DNA of 30,526 bases from JARRON01 sp037383845 (GTDB lineage Bacteria > Pseudomonadota > Gammaproteobacteria > Steroidobacterales > XN24): NCBI GenBank assembly GCA_037383845.1, contig JARRON010000024.1:1-30526 (forward strand), read 5' to 3'. How positions within the stretch are numbered: position 1 is the first letter of the stretch; each line of letters begins with the position of its first letter. A model generated the notes under the pieces. That model ran no database searches. It saw nothing but the letters and a program-made list of their open reading frames with translations, and was not told the origin of the DNA. Both the position numbers and the translations under genes were made by a program. Positions 24,511 through 30,526 of this stretch are shown piece after piece.

Positions 24511-25323
24511 CTATGTGCCGGCGCCGGGCTCGGTGCGGGAACGGAGCTCCACCCTGAACGCCCTCAGGGCATCCTTGATGGCAGCAACGTTGGCCGGCCC
24601 CATGCGGATCAGCGCCTTCTGGCCGGCCGAGCGGGACTCCAGATCCGGATCGGCGTAATGGTAGAGGACGTGGGGCCGGACGAGGCGGATAGGCGTAGGC
24701 ACCTCCGGTGTGGCCAGGAGATGGTCGATCACCTCGAGAAGCCGGTTGTGGAACTGCTGGTCCGGATAACCGAGCTCCTGGTAGGCCTGCTGAAGCAGGG
24801 GATAGAACCGCACGTAGACATCAGCCACCCGGGCCGGATCGATGCCGGCGACCAGCGACACGAAGGGCGTGTAACGATCGAAATTGTCCGGGTGAAGAAC
24901 GATGTCGTCCTCCGTGCCGGCGACCAGAAAACGCCCGCCCAGGGCCGGCACGGCCCGGATGCGCATGTCCAGTTTCTGACGCGGGACGTTGTCCACTGTA
25001 GCGACCACCTTGCGCACCACGGAATCCGGAACAAGGAAACGCTCCACGAAGTCCCGTCCGGCCAGCCGCGTGACAGCTTCCCGGGCTTCCGCGTCGCTGG
25101 ACTCCAGTGCCGGCAGCGGCGCGGGGGGCTCGGCAACCTCGGCCTCGGTAAACACCGGTTCCGGCTCCGGCCCGGGCGCGGCGACCTCGGGAACCGGCGG
25201 CACGGTGGCCGGCTCCAGGGGGGTCTCGGCCTTCTGGCCGGCGGGGCGTGAATAAAAGAAAAATGCCGCACCGGCGAGAACCGCGATGACGACGATGGTG
25301 ATGGTGATATTTCGCAGGGACAT
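24511..25323 (-). CDS. DUF3014 domain-containing membrane-anchored protein
   Basis: A 270-residue protein with one N-terminal membrane helix (ITITIVVIAVLAGAAFFFY, about 6-24), a Pro/Glu/Ala-rich linker (about 30-75) and a globular C-terminal part (about 80-270). The latter contains FVERFLVPDSVVRKVVATVD, YVRFYPLLQQAYQELGYPD and FHNRLLEVIDHLLATPEV, which match the DUF3014 family. No function is known for the family. The soluble part is likely periplasmic. The ATG start gives the helix directly, but there is no visible Shine-Dalgarno sequence. The 183-base gap between this gene and sodC shows no feature. Confidence 0.85.
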   Translation of the reverse strand: MSLRNITITIVVIAVLAGAAFFFYSRPAGQKAETPLEPATVPPVPEVAAPGPEPEPVFTEAEVAEPPAPLPALESSDAEAREAVTRLAGRDFVERFLVPDSVVRKVVATVDNVPRQKLDMRIRAVPALGGRFLVAGTEDDIVLHPDNFDRYTPFVSLVAGIDPARVADVYVRFYPLLQQAYQELGYPDQQFHNRLLEVIDHLLATPEVPTPIRLVRPHVLYHYADPDLESRSAGQKALIRMGPANVAAIKDALRAFRVELRSRTEPGAGT

Positions 25324-25421
25324 GATATGCAGTGGGACAGCCGGGCCGCGAGGGCGTTCCCACAGTCTAGGCTTCCTGAGCCGTCCTGTCTCGGCGGGGA
25401 CGCAGTGCCGGCGCGTACCGG

Positions 25422-25427
25422 TACAAT
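25422..25427 (+). promoter_or_regulatory. candidate -10 element for the serine hydrolase gene
   Basis: TACAAT lies 44 bases ahead of the ATG at 25472 in a relatively A/T-rich patch. No -35 consensus is found at 16-18 bases. Tentative. Confidence 0.25.
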
Positions 25428-25471
25428 TGCGATAAGCTTCGGCGCCCATCCAGGCCTTACAGGAGCCCCGC

Positions 25472-26800
25472 ATGCTCACCCTGGCCCGCCACATTCCCCG
25501 GCCGGTGCGCGGACTGCTGCTGGAATCGGCGGACGTCCCCCGCGACCTGGCCGATGTGACCAGCGGCGCTTACGCGGAGGAAACGGACCCCGAATCCGTG
25601 GCCATGACCCGCGCCGGCGTCGACGCCATCTGGAAGTGCGTGGAGAACATCTACGCCACCGGCATGCATCCCGGCATCTCCCTGGTGATACGACGCCACG
25701 GCAAAATCGTGCTGAAGCGGGCCATCGGTCACGCCCGGGGGAACGGTCCCGGCGACACGGACGAACCGGCCGTGCCCATGACGCCGGATACGCCGGTGTG
25801 TCTTTACTCCTCCAGCAAGGCCATTGCGGCCATGCCCGTCCACCTGCTGTCGGAACGCAAGGCGCTCAGCCTGCTGGACCCGGTGAGCCATTACATCCCG
25901 GAATTCGCCCAGTCCGGCAAGCGCCATATCACCATATACCAGCTGCTCTGCCACAAGGCGGGCATCCCCACCATCCGCGCCGGGGACGCCGACATCGCCG
26001 AGCTGCTGCTGGACCAAAAGGAGCTGCTGCGCAGACTTTACGCCGCCGAACCGGACAAGCCGGGCCATCATCACGCCTATCACGCCCTCACCGCCGGTTT
26101 CATCATCGCGGACCTGGTGGAGCGGGTCAGCGGCCAGCGGTTCCGGACGTTCTTCCGGGAGAATTTTTCCGCACCCATGGGGCTGAAGTCCCTCGACTTC
26201 GGCGCCCGCGGCCGGAAGCTGGACAAGGTCGCCCGTCACTACGTCACCGGCGCCCACATCAGCGCGCCCATCGACCTGTACCTGAAGCGGGCCATCGGCA
26301 CGAGCCTTGAAAACGCCGTGACAATCTCCAACGACCCGCGTTTCTACCGGGCGGTGATCCCGGCCGGCAACGGCGTGGCGACCGCCGACGACGCGTCGGG
26401 TTTCTTCCAGTGCCTCCTGGACGGTGGCGAACTGGACGGCAAACGCATCCTGGAGCCGCTGACGGTCCGCCGCGCCGTCGCCGAAGTGGGCAAGCCGGAG
26501 TTCGACCGCTCCCTACTGGTGCCGCTGCGCTACTCCGCCGGGATGATGCTCGGAGACTCGCCCTGGGGCCTCTATGGCCCGGACACCCGAAGAGCCTTCG
26601 GACATCTCGGCTTCACCAACAACTTCGTCTGGGCAGATCCGGAGCGGGCCATCTCGGTGGCGCTCCTGACCACGGGCAAGCTCGTGTTCGGCCTTCACCT
26701 GCCTTACCTTCTCCTGCTGCTGAACAACATCTCCCGGCACTGCGCCCGTCTCCCGGAACAGCAGCAGGAGGAGAGGCTTCTGGCCACCGGCATCGGCTAG
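25472..26800 (+). CDS. class C beta-lactamase-fold serine hydrolase (esterase-like)
   Basis: A 442-residue protein of the penicillin-binding-protein/beta-lactamase fold. The S-x-x-K motif is SSSK (S113, K116). The second motif is AYHALTAGFI with Tyr203 as general base in place of Y-x-N. A HLGFTNN segment in the last quarter replaces the K-T-G motif. This set is typical of EstB/LACTB-type esterases and peptidases rather than true beta-lactamases. No signal peptide is evident, so it is probably cytoplasmic, which argues against antibiotic resistance. AGGAGC lies just before the ATG. The C-terminus (LPEQQQEERL) is polar and helical. Substrate unknown. Confidence 0.87.
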   Translation: MLTLARHIPRPVRGLLLESADVPRDLADVTSGAYAEETDPESVAMTRAGVDAIWKCVENIYATGMHPGISLVIRRHGKIVLKRAIGHARGNGPGDTDEPAVPMTPDTPVCLYSSSKAIAAMPVHLLSERKALSLLDPVSHYIPEFAQSGKRHITIYQLLCHKAGIPTIRAGDADIAELLLDQKELLRRLYAAEPDKPGHHHAYHALTAGFIIADLVERVSGQRFRTFFRENFSAPMGLKSLDFGARGRKLDKVARHYVTGAHISAPIDLYLKRAIGTSLENAVTISNDPRFYRAVIPAGNGVATADDASGFFQCLLDGGELDGKRILEPLTVRRAVAEVGKPEFDRSLLVPLRYSAGMMLGDSPWGLYGPDTRRAFGHLGFTNNFVWADPERAISVALLTTGKLVFGLHLPYLLLLLNNISRHCARLPEQQQEERLLATGIG

Positions 26801-26811
26801 CGCCGGGGTTT

Positions 26812-26817
26812 TATAAT
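26812..26817 (+). promoter_or_regulatory. candidate -10 element for the aldo/keto reductase
   Basis: A perfect TATAAT, preceded by T-rich sequence, lies 60 bases before the ATG of the reductase gene and just past the previous stop. No -35 consensus is visible. Confidence 0.35.
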
Positions 26818-26828
26818 GATCGTCCGCC

Positions 26829-26847
26829 CCGCCGGGCCGACCGGCGG
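26829..26847 (+). other. GC-rich stem-loop ahead of the aldo/keto reductase
   Basis: A perfect 7-bp stem (26829-26835 with 26841-26847) and a 5-base loop, followed by CTCGGTCTTGTCC. It may terminate transcription of the upstream hydrolase, or sit in the leader of the reductase gene if the box at 26812 is a promoter. Confidence 0.35.
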
Positions 26848-26876
26848 CTCGGTCTTGTCCAGGAGGCGTTGAGGCT

Positions 26877-27827
26877 ATGCAGACACTGGAGTTGTCCGGA
26901 GGCTACAGGATGCCGGCTCTCGGCCTGGGCACCTGGAAAGCCGACCCCGGAGTGGTCGGAGAGGCCGTCCGGGAAGCTGTCCGGATCGGCTACCGCCATT
27001 TCGACTGCGCGCCCGTCTATGGAAACGAAAAGGAAGTGGGTCTCGCCCTGTCGGCGGCCATCGCAGCCGGCGAGGTGCGTCGGGAGGAGCTGTGGATCAC
27101 GTCGAAGCTCTGGAACGACTGCCACGGCCGGGACAACGTGCTGCCGGCCCTCGGGCGGACCCTCAACGATCTGAAGCTGGACTATCTCGACCTGTTCCTC
27201 GTCCACTGGCCCCTGCCCCAGCGCCCCGGCGTCAGCTTCCCCGCGGAACCGCGCGATTTCCTCGATCCGGCGGAAGCACCCCTGGCGGATACCTGGGCGG
27301 GCATGGAGGATGCCGTCGGCAAGGGCATGGTCCGGTGTATCGGAGTCTCGAACTTCAGCCGCCGGCGCCTGGAAGACCTGGGAGACCAGGCCCGGGTCTC
27401 ACCTGCCGTCCTCCAGGTGGAGCTTCATCCGTACCTGGCCCAGGCGGAGCTCGTGGATTACTGCCGGTCCCGGGGGATCGGCGTAACGGCTTACTCGCCG
27501 CTGGGTTCCAAAGACCGGCCCGAGCGGCTGCAGCATGAGGACGAGCCCGTGCTGCTGGAGGACACGGTCATACGGTCCGTGGCCAGGCGGCACAGCGCGA
27601 CGCCCGCCCAGGTACTCGTCGCATGGGCCCTGGCCCGGGGCACGAGCGTGATTCCGAAGTCCTCCAGCCCGGTCCGGCTAAAAGAGAACTTCGCTGCCGC
27701 GGGGCTGCGCCTGGATGAGCGCGACATGCAGGACATCGCCGCTCTGGACCGGGGCTACCGGTACGTCGACGGGGCTTTCTGGTGCTTCGAGGGTTCTCCG
27801 CACACCCTCGAGAGCCTGTGGGGCTGA
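26877..27827 (+). CDS. aldo/keto reductase
   Basis: A 316-residue NADPH-type oxidoreductase that reduces aldehydes or ketones to alcohols. The catalytic tetrad is complete: D43 and Y48 in HFDCAPVYGNE, K77 in ITSKLWN, H110 in LVHWP. The strand and loop motifs GVSNFS and QVELHPYL follow, and the cofactor site is IPKSSSPVRLKEN (about 257-269). Length is typical of the family. AGGAGG lies 11 bases before the ATG. It is probably cytoplasmic and transcribed alone or with the upstream serine hydrolase. The physiological substrate cannot be told from sequence. Confidence 0.93.
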   Translation: MQTLELSGGYRMPALGLGTWKADPGVVGEAVREAVRIGYRHFDCAPVYGNEKEVGLALSAAIAAGEVRREELWITSKLWNDCHGRDNVLPALGRTLNDLKLDYLDLFLVHWPLPQRPGVSFPAEPRDFLDPAEAPLADTWAGMEDAVGKGMVRCIGVSNFSRRRLEDLGDQARVSPAVLQVELHPYLAQAELVDYCRSRGIGVTAYSPLGSKDRPERLQHEDEPVLLEDTVIRSVARRHSATPAQVLVAWALARGTSVIPKSSSPVRLKENFAAAGLRLDERDMQDIAALDRGYRYVDGAFWCFEGSPHTLESLWG

Positions 27828-27903
27828 TGGCCGCTGTCAGCGCCGGTTGCCGGGCCTGGTCGGGTTTCAGGTGCGCCGTCGTCCGGGCCGTAGTGTCTTC
27901 CTC

Positions 27904-28926
27904 ATGAATCGGGAACGCGCTTCCCTGCCGGCATACAGGCCGCCGGCGACCCGGCAGCGGCGTCTCGGCGCAGCCGCCGTCACGCTGCTTCTCTGCCTGG
28001 GATCCGCAGGCTGCTTCAGCACCCGTCCGCTTTCGGCGGCCTATCCGGGGCCGGCGGCCCGGACGGCGGAGCTGGAGACACGGTTCGCTTACCGGCCCCT
28101 GGTCGGGGAGAACACCCGGGAAGTGATCGGGGAGAAGCGGCACTATACCGTCGAGAAGGTCAGGCTCATGCCGGAGGACTCGACGGGTGATGACGCCTCC
28201 GACCCTCTCGTGCTCGAGTACTACCGGGTGGCCGGGGAGGGACCGCGCCCGGCAGCGCTGGTCCTGCCCATCCTGGCCGGAAAGAACCGCGTGGCCCGCC
28301 AGTTCGCCGGCTATTTCGCAAGCCACGGACTGCCCTCGGTGATCGTCTACACGCGGCAGAAGGACAATCTGCTGGCAGACCTGAGCGACCCGGAGGCCGC
28401 GATCCGCCGCGCGGTCGCCCGGCACCGGCAGGCCCTGGACTGGATGAGCGGCCTGGACGAAATCGACGCTGACCGTATCGGCGTCTTCGGCGCGAGCCTG
28501 GGCGGCTTCAACGCCCTCTTCCTCGCGGCGGCGGATCCGAGGGTGAAGGCGGTGGTGCCGGCCCTGGCCGGCGCCGATCTTCCCCGGCTCCTGGTGGCGT
28601 CGGAAGAACGCAGGATCGCCAAGAACGTGGACAAGTTCCGGGACGAGCGCGGCTGGTCCGATGAACAGATGGAGGACTACCTGCGCTCGGCCATCGCCAG
28701 CGACCCCCTGGAACTGGCCGGCTACATCGACGCCCGTGATGCCCTGATGATCATCGCCCGTTACGACGATTCCGTGCCCTACCTGTCCCAGCTCCAGCTG
28801 CGCCAGGCCCTGGGCGAACCCGAGGCGCTGGTGCTGACCTCGGGACACGTCAGCTCCCTTCTCTATCTCCCGTACCTGAAGTGGAAAGTCCTCGAGTTCT
28901 TCCGCAAGCACCTGGACTTCAGCTGA
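27904..28926 (+). CDS. alpha/beta hydrolase lipoprotein
   Basis: A 340-residue hydrolase anchored by lipid: the basic n-region and helix LGAAAVTLLLCLGSAGC give a lipobox with Cys37. The fold is dienelactone-hydrolase/prolyl-peptidase-like, with VLPILAG (oxyanion strand, about 120-126), nucleophile elbow GASLGG (S198), acid D288 or D289 in ARYDDSVP and His315 in SGHVSSL. It should act in the periplasm or on a membrane surface, on esters or small peptides; the substrate is unknown. No Shine-Dalgarno sequence is visible before the ATG, but no better start exists. Its end overlaps the reading frame of the MipA-like gene, indicating an operon. Confidence 0.87.
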   Translation: MNRERASLPAYRPPATRQRRLGAAAVTLLLCLGSAGCFSTRPLSAAYPGPAARTAELETRFAYRPLVGENTREVIGEKRHYTVEKVRLMPEDSTGDDASDPLVLEYYRVAGEGPRPAALVLPILAGKNRVARQFAGYFASHGLPSVIVYTRQKDNLLADLSDPEAAIRRAVARHRQALDWMSGLDEIDADRIGVFGASLGGFNALFLAAADPRVKAVVPALAGADLPRLLVASEERRIAKNVDKFRDERGWSDEQMEDYLRSAIASDPLELAGYIDARDALMIIARYDDSVPYLSQLQLRQALGEPEALVLTSGHVSSLLYLPYLKWKVLEFFRKHLDFS

Positions 28927-30323
28927 CGCCCCGCACCGGGCCTGCAGCGGCAGCGGCACTGCTGGCGCTTGGGCTGGCGGTCCCGGGAGCCTCGCCTGCC
29001 CAGGAGATTCTGCGTACCCCCTTCGAGGAGGTCCCGGCAGGGACTTTCGGCCTTGGCGGCGGAGAGCTGATCGACCGGCGCCTGTACATTTCCGACGGGA
29101 ACCGGCACAAGGCCGACGTCGTGCCGCTGTACCTTTACGAGGGCAAGCGACTGTTCGCCCACGGCACCACCGCCGGCATCCACCTGCTGGACTCGGAATC
29201 GCTGGCCCTGGACCTGCTGGGCCGCTACCGGCTGACCTGGTTCGAGCCCGCGGACGAGAACATCGACGGGCTCCTGGAGAGACAACGGACCCTGGATGCC
29301 GGGATCAGCGCCACGTGGCGGGGTGGATGGGGCGAGCTCAACGGGAAGTGGCTTGCCGACACCCTGGGCCGGCACGACGGACAGACCGCCGAGCTGAACT
29401 ACCGGTTTCCCTTCGACCTTGGCCGGTGGTCTATCACCCCGTGGGCCTCCTGGGAGTGGCAAAGCTCCGCCCTGACCCGGTATTACTTCGGCGTGACGCC
29501 CGGCGAATCCGAAGCGTCCGGCTTCGCTGCCTATCGGCCCGGCGATGCTTACAACATCGGCTGGGGCGTGAATGCATCCTACCCGCTGACCGAGAACATC
29601 CAGTTCTTCGCCAACGCGGGGCAGACCTGGCTGGACGACGAAATCGGCGACAGCCCGATCACGGATACGACCCGGATCGATACGGTTTTCGTCGGCGCCA
29701 ACTATCTCTTCAGGACACCCGGCCCGGGCGGCGGATCCTCCGGCAGCCGCGACGGAAGCGGGCTGTGGAGCTGGCGTGTCAACGGCGGCTATGCAGCCGA
29801 AGGCAATATCGTGGGCGAAATCAGCGTCGGCGACATTCGCCGGAGCAAGGACGCGGACACCCCTATCGCGGGCTTCACCGTCGGACGAATCGTGCGCCCC
29901 GGGCCCAGGGTGGACATCTACGCCAAGGGCGCGATTTTCCGTCACTTCGAGGACGGCCTGCAGGACAACTTCTTCAGCTACGCCGCGTACATCATGGCCG
30001 TGGGCAAAGGCTACCTGCCCTGGTCGGACCAGGAGTCCTTTCGGTTCGGCTTCGGCTACGGGCTATCCTATGCGGACCAGATTCCCATCCTCGAAGAAAT
30101 CAAGCAGGAAAAGGACGGCGAACGCACCAGCCACCTGCTCACGTACCTGGAGCTGACCGTGGATTTTCCCCTGAAAAACTTCTTCCGGGCAGCATCTGTC
30201 CGCGACTGCTACGCCGGCACCACCATCGTCCATCGCTCAGGTATCTTCGGGTCCGCGACCTTCCTCGGCAGCGTCCACGGCGGATCGAACTGGGTGACGC
30301 TGCACCTGGAGTGCAAGCGATGA
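28881..30323 (+). CDS. MipA/OmpV-family outer membrane protein with C-terminal PagL-like extension
   Basis: A 480-residue outer membrane protein, nearly twice the usual MipA/OmpV length. A signal peptide (AAAAALLALGLAVPGASPAQ, about 22-41) leads to a MipA/OmpV barrel (about 45-277) with ADVVPLYLYEGKRLF, LDAGISATW and YYFGVTPGESEASGFAAYRP. A Gly/Ser linker (about 280-294) follows, then a second beta-rich domain (295-480) with GYGLSYADQIPILEE, TVDFPLKNFF and VHRSGIFG near the end. H451 and S453 form an H-x-S motif recalling PagL lipid A deacylase. MipA proteins are scaffolds for murein enzymes or porin-like. The start is unclear: GTG here overlaps the previous gene by 46 bases, whereas a CTG at 28923 overlaps its stop by four and starts the signal peptide directly. 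Confidence 0.82.
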   Translation: MESPRVLPQAPGLQLTPRTGPAAAAALLALGLAVPGASPAQEILRTPFEEVPAGTFGLGGGELIDRRLYISDGNRHKADVVPLYLYEGKRLFAHGTTAGIHLLDSESLALDLLGRYRLTWFEPADENIDGLLERQRTLDAGISATWRGGWGELNGKWLADTLGRHDGQTAELNYRFPFDLGRWSITPWASWEWQSSALTRYYFGVTPGESEASGFAAYRPGDAYNIGWGVNASYPLTENIQFFANAGQTWLDDEIGDSPITDTTRIDTVFVGANYLFRTPGPGGGSSGSRDGSGLWSWRVNGGYAAEGNIVGEISVGDIRRSKDADTPIAGFTVGRIVRPGPRVDIYAKGAIFRHFEDGLQDNFFSYAAYIMAVGKGYLPWSDQESFRFGFGYGLSYADQIPILEEIKQEKDGERTSHLLTYLELTVDFPLKNFFRAASVRDCYAGTTIVHRSGIFGSATFLGSVHGGSNWVTLHLECKR

Positions 30324-30526
30324 GGCGTGCAGCAATGACACTCGCTGCCGCAGGCATCCTGCTCGGGGTGACGGGGTGCACGTCAGTGCCCGTGGTCGTC
30401 CGCGGGCCGGACCTCCCGCCGGATGCGGAGGCCACCGTCGCGGCTTTCAGGGAAGCCCGGCCGCAGACCCAGCGGTATTTCGAGGAAGCCTACGGCTATG
30501 CCGTATTCCCCCGTATCATGCGCGCC
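30320..30526 (+). CDS. SYLF (Ysc84)-domain lipoprotein, N-terminal part
   Basis: Truncated by the window end; 69 residues are visible. The ATG lies in an ATGA overlap with the MipA-like gene's stop, so the two are translationally coupled. A lipoprotein signal ends in LLGVTGC (Cys20). After a short spacer the segment AFREARPQTQRYFEEAYGYAVFPRI starts the SYLF domain, whose members bind lipids and occur in periplasmic proteins of Gram-negative bacteria. The call rests mainly on the YGYAVFPRI motif, since the rest of the domain lies outside the window. Confidence 0.75.
   Translation, partial: MRRAAMTLAAAGILLGVTGCTSVPVVVRGPDLPPDAEATVAAFREARPQTQRYFEEAYGYAVFPRIMRA

Noticed and set aside
25472..26800. 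beta-lactamase conferring antibiotic resistance
   Set aside because: The fold matches class C, but there is no signal peptide and the second and third motifs are of the esterase type.
27568..28959. 463-codon open frame on the minus strand opposite the lipoprotein hydrolase
   Set aside because: Antisense shadow spanning two genes; no domain seen.
1..30526. CRISPR arrays, tRNA or rRNA genes, insertion sequences, prophage
   Set aside because: No regularly spaced direct repeats, RNA gene signatures, transposase or phage motifs were seen on either strand.

Overview
The window is a dense, GC-rich stretch of a bacterial chromosome. Gene content points to a Gram-negative gammaproteobacterium: RhlE, LdtD/MepK, MltF, MipA/OmpV, LemA, many type II signal peptides, and GTG/TTG starts. 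A Chromatiales-like or other high-GC halophilic lineage is plausible, but I cannot fix the genus from sequence alone. No rRNA, tRNA, CRISPR array, insertion sequence or phage gene was seen. No gap between genes exceeds about 235 bases.

Layout. Positions 1-2339: the end of an EamA transporter, then (minus strand) rhlE followed by a small RRM RNA-binding protein with a strong terminator. Positions 2547-4846: a MepK-like murein endopeptidase divergent from the L,D-transpeptidase LdtD. Positions 4859-7168: an octaheme cytochrome c lipoprotein with HEAT and TPR repeats. Positions 7292-11018: an exported HAD phosphatase and an exported sulfatase, divergent from a LysR regulator. Positions 11194-12701: two coupled alpha/beta hydrolases. 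Positions 12720-17403: an MltF-like lytic transglycosylase divergent from two tandem paralogous DUF4397 lipoproteins. Positions 17463-21276: a DUF2254 membrane protein, converging on a lemA-DUF2207 pair. Positions 21333-23638: an osmoprotectant-type ABC transporter whose binding protein and permease are fused. Positions 23728-25323: an exported Cu/Zn superoxide dismutase-like protein and a DUF3014 protein. Positions 25472-27827: a class C beta-lactamase-like esterase and an aldo/keto reductase. Positions 27904-30526: a three-gene envelope cluster of a lipoprotein hydrolase, a MipA/OmpV outer membrane protein with an extra C-terminal barrel-like domain, and the start of a SYLF lipoprotein.

The common theme is the cell envelope. 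At least six proteins carry lipoprotein signal peptides, and three (LdtD, MepK-like, MltF-like) act on peptidoglycan. The most interesting locus is the last one. The MipA-like protein is nearly twice the usual family length, and its C-terminal half has an H-x-S motif that recalls lipid A deacylase PagL. It is tightly packed with a lipoprotein hydrolase and a lipid-binding-type SYLF lipoprotein. A joint role in outer membrane lipid handling is an inference that can be tested.
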